The notes beneath the pieces are model-generated. The model was not told the DNA's origin. It did no database searches and saw only the letters and a list, made by a program, of their open reading frames with translations. Source: Verrucomicrobia bacterium IMCC26134 (GTDB lineage: Bacteria; Verrucomicrobiota; Verrucomicrobiia; Opitutales; Opitutaceae). Taken from it: 64,000 bases of DNA. Position 1 is the stretch's first letter. Every line of letters starts with the position of its first letter. Of the stretch, positions 27,099-36,934 are shown in pieces. Position numbers and translations under genes: made by a program. Where the stretch lies: contig CP011265.1 in assembly GCA_000972765.1 (NCBI GenBank), positions 1,798,001 to 1,862,000 of the forward strand, in the 5' to 3' direction.

Positions 27099-28232
27099 AT
27101 GCCATCTCTCGCTACCGACCTTTTTGACTACATCTTGCCGCCGCGACTCATCGCGCAAAGCCCGGCTGAACGACGTGACGCCTCCCGCCTGCTCATCGTC
27201 CACCGCGACACTCATCGTATCGAACACCGCCTATTTTCCGATATCGGCGAATATTTGCGACCGGGCGACACTCTCTTCCGCAACAATGCAGCCGTCCTGC
27301 CCGCCCGTCTGCTTGCCCAACGCCCCACGGGCGGTGCCGTCGAGTGCCTCCTGCTCCGTCCCGCTCCCGATGGAGAGACGTGGTGGTGCTTGATTCGTCC
27401 GGGTAAAAAGCTCCCGGTGGGTGCCACCTTCGGCATCCACGGCGCTTTCACCGGAACCGTGCTCGAAAAGGACGCGGAGGGGGCCGCCCGCATCGCATTT
27501 GCCTGCCAGCCCGGGCCCGATGGCACTCCCTCAAGCATCACCTCCGTCGCCAACCGGCTCGGAGAAGTCCCGCTGCCTCCCTACATCGAACGCCAACACA
27601 CCGCGGAGGAACGCCGTGCCGATCTGGAGCGCTATCAAACCGTTTACGCCGACCACAATCGACAGGTCGCGGCCGCCGCGCCCACTGCCGGGCTCCATTT
27701 CACACCGGAATTACTCGCCGCTCTGGCCTTGCAAGGTGTCCGCACCGCCGACCTTACCCTGCATGTGGGGCTCGGCACGTTTAAGCCTATCGCCACCGAT
27801 ACCATCGAGGCGCACGCCATCCATCGCGAGATCTACGAGGTGCCGCCCGCCACCCAATCAGCCCTGCTCGCCCCCTGCCTGGGCACTCGTCGTATCGCAG
27901 TGGGCACGACCAGTGTGCGATCCTTGGAAGACTTCTGGCAAAAACATCACGCCTCTACCCAGTCGTCGTCTTCGCCTGTCACTCCAACTGATCTCCTCCG
28001 CACCCATGTTAGCGAATCGGCGATTTATCTTTACCCGCCGCATCCGTTTCCGGCTCTGGACGGGCTGATCACAAACTTCCATCAGCCTCGTTCCACCTTG
28101 CTCTGCCTGGTCAGCGCCTTCCTTACCCCCGGATCGACCGAAGGCATCGTCTGGCTGCGCGAGATTTACGCCGAAGCCATCGCCCGCGAGTATCGTTTCT
28201 TCAGCTACGGCGATGCGATGCTCATTGTGTGA
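27099..28232 (+). CDS. queA: S-adenosylmethionine:tRNA ribosyltransferase-isomerase
   Basis: Transfers the ribosyl part of SAM to 7-aminomethyl-7-deazaguanine in tRNA, making epoxyqueuosine. Family motifs are YILPPRLIAQSPAERRDASRLL near the start, AAPTAGLHFTPELL, LHVGLGTFKPI and ITNFHQPRSTLLCLVSAFL. Length 377 is typical. It lies divergently from tRNA-Thr, 66 bases away. No other queuosine gene is in the window. Confidence 0.95.
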   Translation: MPSLATDLFDYILPPRLIAQSPAERRDASRLLIVHRDTHRIEHRLFSDIGEYLRPGDTLFRNNAAVLPARLLAQRPTGGAVECLLLRPAPDGETWWCLIRPGKKLPVGATFGIHGAFTGTVLEKDAEGAARIAFACQPGPDGTPSSITSVANRLGEVPLPPYIERQHTAEERRADLERYQTVYADHNRQVAAAAPTAGLHFTPELLAALALQGVRTADLTLHVGLGTFKPIATDTIEAHAIHREIYEVPPATQSALLAPCLGTRRIAVGTTSVRSLEDFWQKHHASTQSSSSPVTPTDLLRTHVSESAIYLYPPHPFPALDGLITNFHQPRSTLLCLVSAFLTPGSTEGIVWLREIYAEAIAREYRFFSYGDAMLIV

Positions 28233-28287
28233 CATTTTGGCAACGTAGCTTGCTCTCCACGGTGGACCGTATTGCCTCACGCCTTAC

Positions 28288-28599
28288 ATGAACGAAACGT
28301 CCGACGCCCATCCGCCAATTTCCAGCGGAACCATATCCGCCTGGCGCATCTTGCTGCGCGGCGCTGGCGTATTGCTAATCCTTTTCGTTTTCTGCTTCTG
28401 GGCCGCCAAAGGATACAACAAGGGGTGGTCCCAGAACCGCGTGCCTGTAAAACACCTCGATGCGGTGACCGAGATAGAATTCACCACCTACGAAAAACGC
28501 TTTGTTCCCGGTGTGGACTATCTCGCCGGAGGTAGCGTGCTCGGTGCGTTGATTTTTAGTGCAACTTTTTTTGGAAACAGGCGGTCCAACCCAGTCTGA
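28288..28599 (+). CDS. small two-helix membrane protein, unknown function
   Basis: A 103-residue protein with two hydrophobic stretches: ILLRGAGVLLILFVFCFWAA (about 16-35) and YLAGGSVLGALIFSATFF (about 76-95). Between them is a polar loop of about 40 residues. No catalytic motif is visible. It begins 55 bases after queA and precedes a YceI-family gene by 66 bases. I do not recognise the family. Confidence 0.65.
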   Translation: MNETSDAHPPISSGTISAWRILLRGAGVLLILFVFCFWAAKGYNKGWSQNRVPVKHLDAVTEIEFTTYEKRFVPGVDYLAGGSVLGALIFSATFFGNRRSNPV

Positions 28600-28665
28600 T
28601 CTTTCGGCTCCGCACATGCGCTTTTCATTTTCTCAAACGTAAACCCTTTTCCTCCTATTGCTCAC

Positions 28666-29289
28666 ATGCCTGCATCCCTACGCTCCATCGCCTTCGCCGG
28701 CTTTACTATTATCTCGGCAATCGCCGCCCCTAAATCCTTCGACTTGAAAGACCCGAAGGGTGTTAATGCCATCCAATTCAAACTCGACTCTATTCTCGAG
28801 CCTATTGTCGGCACCGCCAACACCATCACCGGCAACGTCAGCTTCGATCCTGCCTCCATTCCCGCCACCAGCGGCAAGGTCTCCGTCGCCGCCGCTTCAA
28901 TTGTTGTGCCAAACTCCAAGATGAACGAACATCTCCTGAGCGCCGCTTGGGTCGATGCCGCCACTAATCCCGAGATCAGTTTCGCCTTCACCGCACTGGC
29001 CGATGTAAAAGCAACCGGTCCCAACAAATGGACCGCCTCAGCCAACGGCCAATTTTCACTCAAGGGCGTAACCAAAGACATTTCAGTGCCCGTGACCCTG
29101 AGCTACCTCGAGGGGCAATATGGCACCCGTCTCGGCAAACCCGAATTGGGCGGCGACCTGCTCGTCGTGCGCGGCGAGTTTTCCGTCGCCCGAGGCGACT
29201 ACGGAATCAAGCCCGGTGAAAGCGAAGACAAGGTCGCTCCTGTCGTCCAACTCACCTTCGCTCTCGTAGGCAGCGCGCCACAGCCCTGA
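28666..29289 (+). CDS. YceI-family periplasmic lipid-binding-type protein
   Basis: A 207-residue exported protein. Residues 1-20 form a signal peptide (LRSIAFAGFTIISAIAA). The rest fits the YceI lipocalin-like barrel: NTITGNVSFDPASIPATSGKV, MNEHLLSAAWVDAATNPEISF, and LKGVTKDISVPVTLSYLE. YceI proteins bind long isoprenoid-type lipids in their barrel; the ligand here is not known. It may interest with regard to quinones, since menaquinone genes lie 3 kb away, but that link is speculative. A terminator follows. Confidence 0.85.
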   Translation: MPASLRSIAFAGFTIISAIAAPKSFDLKDPKGVNAIQFKLDSILEPIVGTANTITGNVSFDPASIPATSGKVSVAAASIVVPNSKMNEHLLSAAWVDAATNPEISFAFTALADVKATGPNKWTASANGQFSLKGVTKDISVPVTLSYLEGQYGTRLGKPELGGDLLVVRGEFSVARGDYGIKPGESEDKVAPVVQLTFALVGSAPQP

Positions 29290-29327
29290 GCACGTTTCGC
29301 CCCCACCTCGGCTTTAGAACATCTATC

Positions 29328-29360
29328 GCCGCGCGATTCATAGAATCGCGCGGCTTTTTC
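29328..29360 (+). terminator. intrinsic terminator after the YceI-family gene
   Basis: Long perfect stem GCCGCGCGATTC/GAATCGCGCGGC with a tiny loop, followed by a T-rich tail (TTTTTCTTTTT). Confidence 0.92.
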
Positions 29361-29404
29361 TTTTTCTGCGACTTTCCCAAGATTTTCGGTTTACTCCCAG
29401 TCCC

Positions 29405-29767
29405 ATGACCGACACCGAGCTACAGACCCTGATCGAAGACGCCACCTTTGACTACACGATGGGCGATACCGACGCCGCTGTTGCCAAGCTCGACCGTGCT
29501 ACCGCCACTCATCCTGACGCTTTCGAAGCCTGGCACGCCCTCGCCGAGATCAGCTTTAGCGCCCGCCGTCTCGATGCAGCCCTGAACGCTGCAGAGCACG
29601 CCCTAGCGCTTCGCGCCGACGACCTCTTTATCAACACCACCCTCTCGCGCATCTGGATGGAAAAGGGCGACAAGGCCACCGCGGAGAAATTCGGGGCCCA
29701 AGCCAAGATCCTAGGATGGAAGGATCAGCTCAAAAACCCCTCCGCCCACGAGGGCGGACTTGCGTAG
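29405..29767 (+). CDS. small TPR-repeat protein
   Basis: A 120-residue soluble protein made of about three tetratricopeptide helix pairs: ATATHPDAFEAWHALAEISF, LDAALNAAEHALALRADDLF, and INTTLSRIWMEKGDKATAEKFG. No signal peptide. Such small TPR proteins act as protein-binding adaptors; the partner is unknown. It lies about 215 bases before accA; I see no gene in that gap. Confidence 0.82.
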   Translation: MTDTELQTLIEDATFDYTMGDTDAAVAKLDRATATHPDAFEAWHALAEISFSARRLDAALNAAEHALALRADDLFINTTLSRIWMEKGDKATAEKFGAQAKILGWKDQLKNPSAHEGGLA

Positions 29768-29984
29768 CCTTCACCGTTCGTCGTTCGCCGCTATGATCGA
29801 GATCGGACTCTGGCTTACGACGGCCCGCTCGCTGCACTGCCGCCGCTGCCTATTCTCTTGCCACGCCCCGGATGGGTTCAACCGCAACCTGATCGCACGC
29901 AAAAGCCCTGCGTTTACGCCGTCATATCCATCCTCGACCGCCCGTTGACAGCGTGCCGCCCATCTTCCTAACTGACCTAGCATC

Positions 29985-30965
29985 ATGGAAGCACCCACTT
30001 ATACGCTCGAGTTTGAAAAGCCTCTCCGCGACCTCAGCGCTCAACTTGAGCAGTTGCGTAAGCAGTCACTCGAAAACAACCTGGACCTTGCCAGCGAGAT
30101 TGCCGCCATCGAGCGCAAGATCGCTGCCACCCAACGCGAGATCTACTCCAGCCTTACTCCCTGGCAGCGAGTCCAGATCGCCCGCCACCCCAAGCGCCCC
30201 TACGCGTTGGACTATGTAAACTACATACTCACCGGCTTCCAAGAGCTGCACGGCGACCGCCAGTTCAACGACGACCGGGCCCTCATCGGCGGCACCGCCT
30301 TCTTCAACGGCCAGTCGGTCATGGTTATCGCCCAGCAAAAAGGCCGCGATACAAAGGAGAAGATCGCCCGCAACTTCGGCATGCCCCAGCCCGAGGGCTA
30401 CCGCAAGGCGCTCCGCCTGATGAAACTCGCCGAAAAGTTCGGCCTGCCCGTATTCACCTTCATCGACACTCCCGGAGCCTATCCCGGGCTAGGCTCAGAA
30501 GAGCGCCACGTTTCCGAAGCCATCGCCGTCAACCTTCGCGAGATGAGCCTTCTCCGCGTGCCAACTATCTCCATCGTCGTCGGCGAAGGTGGCTCCGGTG
30601 GCGCCCTCGGCATCGGAGTCACCGACCGGGTGCTGATTTTCGACAACAGCTACTATTCCGTCATCTCCCCCGAGGGTTGCGCCGCCATCCTTTGGAAGGA
30701 TCCCGCCGCCGCCCCCAAGGCTGCCGAGGCCCTCAAGCTCAACGCCGACGTGCTCGAAAAACTCGGTGTCGTCGACGAAGTGATCGCCGAACCCTTCGGC
30801 GGTGCGCACAACGACCCCGAGCAGGCCGCCGCCACCCTCAAATACGCCCTGCAAAAACACCTCAACGATCTGCGCGGCCTCAGCGCCACCAAGTTACTCG
30901 ATGCGCGCTACGAGCGCTACCGGCACCTCGGCGTCTATCAGGAAGACGGCGCCGTCCACGCCTGA
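29985..30965 (+). CDS. accA: acetyl-CoA carboxylase carboxyltransferase subunit alpha
   Basis: Transfers the carboxyl group from biotin to acetyl-CoA together with AccD, the first step in fatty-acid synthesis. The N-terminal helical part (LEFEKPLRDLSAQLEQLRKQS) precedes the crotonase-like core with HPKRPYALDYVNYIL, FELHGDR-like FQELHGDRQFNDD, FIDTPGAYPGLGSEERHVSEAIA and VVGEGGSGGALGIGVTDRVL. Length 326 matches. AccD is not in the window. A terminator follows its stop. Confidence 0.95.
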   Translation: MEAPTYTLEFEKPLRDLSAQLEQLRKQSLENNLDLASEIAAIERKIAATQREIYSSLTPWQRVQIARHPKRPYALDYVNYILTGFQELHGDRQFNDDRALIGGTAFFNGQSVMVIAQQKGRDTKEKIARNFGMPQPEGYRKALRLMKLAEKFGLPVFTFIDTPGAYPGLGSEERHVSEAIAVNLREMSLLRVPTISIVVGEGGSGGALGIGVTDRVLIFDNSYYSVISPEGCAAILWKDPAAAPKAAEALKLNADVLEKLGVVDEVIAEPFGGAHNDPEQAAATLKYALQKHLNDLRGLSATKLLDARYERYRHLGVYQEDGAVHA

Positions 30966-30985
30966 TCTTCACTCCTTTGCCCACC

Positions 30986-31013
30986 ACGCCGCCCCATCCC
31001 GGGCGGCGTTTTT
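30986..31013 (+). terminator. intrinsic terminator after accA
   Basis: Stem CGCCGCCC/GGGCGGCG with a short loop and five T directly after it. Confidence 0.88.
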
Positions 31014-31039
31014 AGTGCCTCACTCCATCCGCGCCGCAC

Positions 31040-31780
31040 ATGAGCGAAGCCGCCACTTCTCATCCCGCGTCAGAGTCCACGCCCAACCGCCTGCGCGATC
31101 TCGCCGCTGGCCAGCGCCCGCAAGAGCGGGCATTGGCGCACGGGGTGGGCGCACTTTCCGACGCCGAATTGCTCGCCCTTATTTTACGCAGCGGCACCAA
31201 GGGGCACGACGTCGTCACCCTCTCCAACCGCCTGCTCGCCGAAGCCGGCTCCCTCCACGCCCTCGCCCGCTGGCAAGACCGCGATTTTCGCCGCCTCAAG
31301 GGCATAGGCCGCGTCAAAGCCCTCCAGCTTTGCACCGTCATGGAAATCGCCCGCCGCGTCCTGACCGCCGAACGCTATACCCCGCCCGAGCTCTGTGAGC
31401 CGCACGATATCTACGCATACCTTCGCACCCGCGCCTTGGGCCTCGACGTGGAAAAATGCTGGGTTCTCACCCTCAACAGCCGCAACCGCCTGCTGCGCTG
31501 CACCGAGCTGACCTCTGGCACCAGCGTTCAAACCCTCGTGCGCCCCGCCGAGGTGCTGCGAGAGGTGATACGCGAGGGCGCCCAGTCTTTTGTTGTCGCC
31601 CACAACCACCCCACCGGCGACCCGTTGCCGAGCAGTGCGGATGCCCGCGTCACCCAAAATCTCCGCGCCGCCGCCGAAGCCGTGGGTCTGCTCCTGGCCG
31701 ATCACCTGATCGTCGGGGACCCCATGATCGACCCCTGCAAAGTCGGTTACTACAGCTTCCGCACCGCCGGCCGGCTCTGA
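31040..31780 (+). CDS. radC: RadC family JAB-domain protein
   Basis: A 246-residue protein with a helix-hairpin-helix-like N-terminal region (ALSDAELLALILRSGTKGHDV and LKGIGRVKALQL) and a JAB/MPN metalloprotease-like domain. The metal motif is HNHPTGDPLPSSAD, preceded by a conserved Glu. ADHLIVGD is the typical ending motif. The name comes from an old link with DNA repair that has been questioned; real function is unknown. Stand-alone gene after the accA terminator. Confidence 0.92.
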   Translation: MSEAATSHPASESTPNRLRDLAAGQRPQERALAHGVGALSDAELLALILRSGTKGHDVVTLSNRLLAEAGSLHALARWQDRDFRRLKGIGRVKALQLCTVMEIARRVLTAERYTPPELCEPHDIYAYLRTRALGLDVEKCWVLTLNSRNRLLRCTELTSGTSVQTLVRPAEVLREVIREGAQSFVVAHNHPTGDPLPSSADARVTQNLRAAAEAVGLLLADHLIVGDPMIDPCKVGYYSFRTAGRL

Positions 31781-31871
31781 AATCCAAGCGCGGTAACGAC
31801 CGGTTAACCCGGGCGGCCGCTTTTCGGAAGGCCTCGAAAAACAACTGGCGTTTTACAGCCTAAGCGACCGG

Positions 31872-32159
31872 CTAAGCTTCCCTTGATCGCGTCTTATCCG
31901 GGTATTCCAAGATAACCAAGACGTAGGAATAGACCCGCGGCGCATTCAATTCCTGCCGGGTGTGAATGAGCTTGGGGGTGAGGCTTCGGCAGATCGGCCG
32001 GACTTGCATCACTCGCCAGCCTTCGCGAATCCGCCGGCGGTATTCATCTTCCTGCACGCCTTCAATTATCACGGTGTCGTGCAGACCGTTGGTGGCGATG
32101 AATCCGAGGCGCCCCGGACCCACTATTCCGGCAATGGCTTTGGATATGTTTTCACCCAT
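31872..32159 (-). CDS. 95-residue protein of unknown function
   Basis: Minus-strand gene downstream of menB. From ATG 32159 the product is 95 residues: MGENISKAIAGIVGPGRLGF, then HDTVIIEGVQEDEYRRRIREGW and a strand-rich ending PRVYSYVLVILEYPD. A frame opening at 32225 adds 22 basic residues without clear value. The pattern of short strands and one charged helix suggests a small alpha/beta domain. No signal peptide, membrane segment or metal motif is seen. It may be transcribed with menB, whose stop is about 100 bases upstream. Confidence 0.55.
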   Translation of the reverse strand: MGENISKAIAGIVGPGRLGFIATNGLHDTVIIEGVQEDEYRRRIREGWRVMQVRPICRSLTPKLIHTRQELNAPRVYSYVLVILEYPDKTRSREA

Positions 32160-32256
32160 AAGACTGATTTTGCCCCAGGCGGCGCGACTGCGCAACCCGA
32201 GCCGAGCGATTGGCTTTTTACGCAAGCAGTCGGATCCCCCGCATCACGAGACGTGG

Positions 32257-33093
32257 TCAAGGCAACCAGGGAAACCGGCGGGCATCAGGTTTGCGCTTCT
32301 CCTGCTGGGCACCGTGAAACTCCTTCGCTTCCGGGGACATATAATACAGCAGGGTGGCATTTCCCGCCAGCTCCTGTATGCCGGCCATGCCATCGAGTTC
32401 GGCATTAAATGCGCTCTTGAGCGCGCGGATCGCAAGTGGCGAATGGCCGAGTATTTCTTTGGCCCACTTCACGCCCTCCGCCTCGAGTTCCGCCACCGGC
32501 ACCACTGTATTCACCAGCCCCATAGCGAGCGCCTGCTGTGCGTTATATTGACGGCAAAGATACCAGATCTCACGCGCTTTACGCTGACCAACCAAGCGCG
32601 CCAGATAACTGGAACCAAAGCCGGCGTCGAAACTCCCCATGCGGGGCCCCACTTGGCCGAAGATCCCATTATCTGCCGAGATCGTCAGATCACACACCAC
32701 GTGCAGCACATGTCCGCCGCCAATCGCGTAGCCGGCCACCAACGCGATCACCACCTTCGGCATCGAACGAATCAATTTCTGCAAATCCAAAACATTAAGC
32801 CGGGGCACCCCATCGGTGCCGACATAGCCAGCCGGACCACGCACCCCCTGGTCGCCGCCGGCGCAGAACGCATATTTTCCGTCGGTGTGAGGTCCCGCAC
32901 CAGTCAGCAAAACCACGCCCACCGAGGGGTCCTCACGTGCGTCGAGAAAAGCCTCATACATCTGCGCAACAGTATCTGGCGTGAAGGCGTTACGTTTGTG
33001 GGGGCGATTGATGGTCACCTTGGCGATGCCGTCTGCCTTATGGTAGAGGATGTCCGAGTAGGTTTTAACGGTTTTCCAAACGAGGGCGCTCAT
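32257..33093 (-). CDS. menB: 1,4-dihydroxy-2-naphthoyl-CoA synthase
   Basis: Ring-closing crotonase-fold enzyme of menaquinone synthesis. 278 residues. Motifs are [27 protein letters not shown] (oxyanion hole), [23 protein letters not shown], and [21 protein letters not shown], which is distinctive for MenB among crotonases. The C-terminus ends [14 protein letters not shown], also typical. It shares the minus strand with menD and menF but is separated from them by kup on the opposite strand. The 115 bases to the kup start form a divergent promoter region. Confidence 0.95.
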   Translation of the reverse strand: MSALVWKTVKTYSDILYHKADGIAKVTINRPHKRNAFTPDTVAQMYEAFLDAREDPSVGVVLLTGAGPHTDGKYAFCAGGDQGVRGPAGYVGTDGVPRLNVLDLQKLIRSMPKVVIALVAGYAIGGGHVLHVVCDLTISADNGIFGQVGPRMGSFDAGFGSSYLARLVGQRKAREIWYLCRQYNAQQALAMGLVNTVVPVAELEAEGVKWAKEILGHSPLAIRALKSAFNAELDGMAGIQELAGNATLLYYMSPEAKEFHGAQQEKRKPDARRFPWLP

Positions 33094-33208
33094 GATTAGA
33101 GTAGAAACGTGCCTTTCATCCGTCTGGCGTCAACGCCCGGCGCGCCTTCAAGAAACAATTCGACTCCCCCTCCCTTCGCTGCGAAAGACTCACGCTCCTT
33201 CTGATTAA

Positions 33209-35134
33209 ATGAGCACCGCCGCCGCGTCTCCCCTCCTCTCCACTCGAGCTAAAGTCGGCCTAAGCCTCGGGGCACTTGGCGTCGTCTTTGGCGATATCGG
33301 AACCAGCCCGCTCTACACAATGCGCGAGTGCCTGCACCACTTGCAGAACGTGCAGATGGACCGCACCGAGGGCGTGATCGGCATCCTCTCGCTCATGTTT
33401 TGGGCGGTCATCTTTTCGGTTAATTTCAAATACATCGCCTTCGTTACCAAGGCCGATAACCGCGGCGAGGGCGGTATATTCGCCCTTCTCGCCCTGTCAT
33501 CCGCCCACCACAATCCTGATGCCGAGGTCAAACCAGTTGCCAACAAACGCCGTGGCGTCGGCTTCGCCACGATTCTGGTGCTATTTGGCGCCGCCCTTCT
33601 CTACGGCGATGGCGTCATCACTCCGGCAATCTCGGTGCTCAGCGCCGCCGAAGGCCTCAAGGATATCAGCCCGATGTTTGCAAAGTATGTCGTGCCCATA
33701 GCCGTCACGATCCTCGCCGCACTTTTTTATATTCAAAAGCACGGCACCCGCGCCATGGGCCGTATATTTGGTCCGGTCATGCTGGTCTGGTTCGTCGTTC
33801 TGGGCCTGCTAGGCCTGCTACACATCGGCGACGCCCCCGAGGTCTTCCGCGCCTTGAATCCGCTTCACGGCATCAAGCTTCTTCTCAACCACCCGGGCCA
33901 CGCCGCCGCCGTGCTCGGGAGCGTGGTGCTCACCATCACGGGTGCTGAGGCACTCTACGCCGACATGGGACACTTCGGTCGTTCTGCCATCGTCCGCGCC
34001 TGGCATCTGATTGTCTGCCCCGGCCTCATGCTCAACTACTTCGGCCAGGGCGCCTACGCCATCAACCACCCCGAGTCGGCGAACAACATTTTCTTCGCCC
34101 TCGCCCCGGACGGTCCTCTGCGCCTGGGACTTGTTGTGCTTTCCATTCTCGCCGCAATCATCGCGAGTCAGGCGCTCATCACCGGCACATTTTCTCTCAC
34201 CCGGCAGGCCATTCAGCTCGGCTATTTTCCGCGTCTGAAAATCCTCCACACCAACGCCGACCAGGAGGGCCAGATCTACCTTCCGTTGATCAATTTCCTG
34301 CTCGCCGCTGGTGCGATCGCCGTCGTCATCCAGTTCGGCTCCTCCACCGCGCTCGCCGCCGCCTACGGCATCGCCGTCACCGGCACCATGGCGGTCACGA
34401 GTTTCGCCTTGTTTCATGTCATGCGCAGCCGCTGGAACTGGAAATGGTGGCACGCGGGCGCACTGTGCAGCGTGTTTATGGTTTTCGACTTGGTTTTCTT
34501 CGGAGCCAATCTGCACAAATTCGCGGACGGGGGGTGGTTCCCCATCGTAGTCGCACTCGCCCTAGTCGCCATCATGCACGCATGGAAAAGCGGTCGTAAC
34601 GAGATCCAGGAAAAGGTATACGGTGCCGCCATCGCCGAACTAGAACTCTCACACATCGCCAAGAGCAAAAACATCGTCCGTGTTCCAGGCAGTGCCGTCT
34701 TCATGGTCGCCACCCCCAAGGGCACCCCCCTCGCATTGCTCCACCACTTGAAGGCAAACAAGTGCCTCCAAAAGACCACGGTTCTACTCACTATCCTCAC
34801 CGATGAGGTGCCCTCTGTGCTGGAAGAGGATCGTATGACCCTTGAAAATATGGGAGAGGGCGTATGGCGCGCCGTCGGGCGCTACGGCTACATGGAGTCC
34901 CCTGACGTAGCCCGTTTACTCGAGCGCATCCGTTGCCAGGGAGTCCCCCTTAACCTCGCGTCCACCACGTTCTACTTTAACCGCGAGATGATCATAACCG
35001 GGGGCAGTGCCCGGATGTTCGAGTGGCAAAAAAAGCTTTACGCTTTCCTCAGTCGAAATGCTTCGCCGGTAAAAGACTACTACCAGATCATGCCGACGCA
35101 GATTATCGAGATCGGCCTTCCGGTGCAGCTTTGA
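33209..35134 (+). CDS. kup: KUP-family potassium uptake protein
   Basis: Inner-membrane K+/H+ symporter of 641 residues. The N-terminus has the family signature LGALGVVFGDIGTSPLYTMREC; about 12 membrane helices follow, with KADNRGEGGIFALLAL and GVITPAISVLSAAEGL. A cytoplasmic C-terminal domain of about 190 residues includes VPGSAVFMVATPKGTPLALLHHLK and ends near LPVQL. It lies between menB and menD on the other strand, convergent with menD. Confidence 0.95.
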   Translation: MSTAAASPLLSTRAKVGLSLGALGVVFGDIGTSPLYTMRECLHHLQNVQMDRTEGVIGILSLMFWAVIFSVNFKYIAFVTKADNRGEGGIFALLALSSAHHNPDAEVKPVANKRRGVGFATILVLFGAALLYGDGVITPAISVLSAAEGLKDISPMFAKYVVPIAVTILAALFYIQKHGTRAMGRIFGPVMLVWFVVLGLLGLLHIGDAPEVFRALNPLHGIKLLLNHPGHAAAVLGSVVLTITGAEALYADMGHFGRSAIVRAWHLIVCPGLMLNYFGQGAYAINHPESANNIFFALAPDGPLRLGLVVLSILAAIIASQALITGTFSLTRQAIQLGYFPRLKILHTNADQEGQIYLPLINFLLAAGAIAVVIQFGSSTALAAAYGIAVTGTMAVTSFALFHVMRSRWNWKWWHAGALCSVFMVFDLVFFGANLHKFADGGWFPIVVALALVAIMHAWKSGRNEIQEKVYGAAIAELELSHIAKSKNIVRVPGSAVFMVATPKGTPLALLHHLKANKCLQKTTVLLTILTDEVPSVLEEDRMTLENMGEGVWRAVGRYGYMESPDVARLLERIRCQGVPLNLASTTFYFNREMIITGGSARMFEWQKKLYAFLSRNASPVKDYYQIMPTQIIEIGLPVQL

Positions 35135-35204
35135 TCCTGATTTTCGTAGCCAAGGGATGATTTCCTGCGCAGCAGTGTGGTTTGAGGCTGAATCTGCTCT
35201 CCAC

Positions 35205-36908
35205 TCAAGCAACCGCATCGCCGGCGGCGCAGGCAGCCTCGGCCAGTAACAACTGGCGCGTCGTCACGTCGTTCGTCCGATCGGTCCGCACTTCGATCAC
35301 CCGTAGGCCTTGAGCATCCATATGGACACCTAGCATGGCTTTTAACTCGGCCGGTATGGCCGCAATGAAATGCGGAACGGCATAGGCTGCACACAAGCGG
35401 CCTATGTCCACGTGTTGGGGAGTTGCCCAATACTCCTCGAAGTGCGGGTTGTTTTTTGCCACCGGCAAATGCCCGAAAATACCGCCTCCTTGATTGTTGA
35501 TCACCACCACCGTGAGGGATCCGCTCAGTTTGGATGCACTTAAAAATCCGTTGGTGTCGTGCAAAAGGGCAAGGTCCCCAGTGAGCAGCACCGTGGGTTC
35601 GCCTTCGTGTGCCACCCCCAGCGCAGTCGAGAGCATGCCATCTATGCCGTTGGCCCCCCGGTTGGCGATCACTCGCGGGCCGTCCGATCTCACCGGGGCA
35701 AAATACTCGAGGTCGCGAACCGGCATGCTGCTGGCGACAAAAAGCGTCTGTCCGCCCGTCATGGTCTCCGCAACCGTGCGGGTAAACGCTCCCTCAAATG
35801 ACCGCTGGTTCACCACCTTGCCGAGCACTGCCTGAGCGGCCGACTCGGCTCGCGCCCAGCACTTCTTCCAGCCCGCATCCACTCGTTGCGAAGCCTGGGA
35901 GTGAAGAGGACTGCGAATTACCCTGGTGCGTCCGTGGAGAGCGTCACGATTATCGGGCCGGCTCGAAAGATGAATCATAGGGATATCCAACGCAGCAAGC
36001 CACGCTCGCAGAACTTTGCTCGCCGGCATTTCGCCGACCAGCACGACGTGCGACGGTTTCAGTGCGCTGGCACAGCGGGAGTCACGCAAGACAGCATCGT
36101 AAGCGGCGACGATGAACGCATTCGGCGAACCCTTTAATCGCTCCGGCGCGAGCCCATCAGCCAGAATCGGCCAGCCTAGTTCTTTCGCCAAATTTTCAGC
36201 CGTCCCGCTGCCTGCGGCTCCACCGGCAATGATGATTCCTCGTTCAGCACCCTCCACAAAGCAGAGTTCAAGTGCGCTCCGTTCCACCACCGCCGGCAGC
36301 TCCGGCAAAGCGAAAAAGTTATCCCAATCAACCGCGCCGGCCAGTGGCTCCGCCGTCCCGTCCGCCAGCGGCGGCAATGGATCGCGAAAGGGCGCGTTCA
36401 GGTGCACCGGTCCGCCGTCCTCGGCCCGTTCGCAGGCATGGCGCAGCGTCTGTCGCAGGTATTTCAGCAGCTCCACCCGAGGTTCAGGCACCGCCAGTTC
36501 GTGATAAAAAGTCACGAATGAACCGTAGAGCTTCTGCTGGTCGATTGTTTGCCCCGAAGCACAATCCCGCAACTCCGGCGGACGATCCGCAGTGATTACA
36601 ATCAGCGGTGTGCCGCTCTCTTTCGCCTCGATGATCGAGGGTAGATAATGCGCTCCCGCCGATCCGCTGGTGCAAAGCAGCACCACCGGCCTGCCGGTGC
36701 GCTTCGCGATACCGAGCGCGAAAAAGCCCGCCGAACGCTCGTCCAGCACCGCGGTCGTCCCGATCCCCTGATTGCACACCAGCGCCATCGTGAGCGGGGT
36801 ATTGCGCGAGCCCGGCGAGATCACCGCGTGGCGAACACCTGCGCGATAAAGCGTCTCCGCGGCCACCGAACACCACAGCGAGTTCGTATTTCTAAAATCG
36901 AGGTTCAT
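35205..36908 (-). CDS. menD: 2-succinyl-5-enolpyruvyl-6-hydroxy-3-cyclohexene-1-carboxylate synthase (MenD)
   Basis: Thiamine-diphosphate enzyme that joins isochorismate and 2-oxoglutarate in menaquinone synthesis. The 567 residues begin with the MenD pattern LYRAGVRHAVISPGSRNTPL, then VLDERSAGFFALGIAKRTGRPV, with the cofactor Glu in DERS. The substrate loop TADRPPELRDCASGQTIDQ and the ThDP motif LTGDLALLHDTNGFL...VVINNQGGGIF are present. It follows menF on the same strand by 26 bases, so menF-menD form an operon. Confidence 0.95.
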   Translation of the reverse strand: MNLDFRNTNSLWCSVAAETLYRAGVRHAVISPGSRNTPLTMALVCNQGIGTTAVLDERSAGFFALGIAKRTGRPVVLLCTSGSAGAHYLPSIIEAKESGTPLIVITADRPPELRDCASGQTIDQQKLYGSFVTFYHELAVPEPRVELLKYLRQTLRHACERAEDGGPVHLNAPFRDPLPPLADGTAEPLAGAVDWDNFFALPELPAVVERSALELCFVEGAERGIIIAGGAAGSGTAENLAKELGWPILADGLAPERLKGSPNAFIVAAYDAVLRDSRCASALKPSHVVLVGEMPASKVLRAWLAALDIPMIHLSSRPDNRDALHGRTRVIRSPLHSQASQRVDAGWKKCWARAESAAQAVLGKVVNQRSFEGAFTRTVAETMTGGQTLFVASSMPVRDLEYFAPVRSDGPRVIANRGANGIDGMLSTALGVAHEGEPTVLLTGDLALLHDTNGFLSASKLSGSLTVVVINNQGGGIFGHLPVAKNNPHFEEYWATPQHVDIGRLCAAYAVPHFIAAIPAELKAMLGVHMDAQGLRVIEVRTDRTNDVTTRQLLLAEAACAAGDAVA

Positions 36909-36934
36909 CGTGCGTGACTGTTTAAGTAGTTTTC

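Noticed and set aside
31966-33099. Plus-strand 377-codon frame across menB
   Set aside because: Antisense to menB and the 95-residue gene; composition is typical of a shadow frame.
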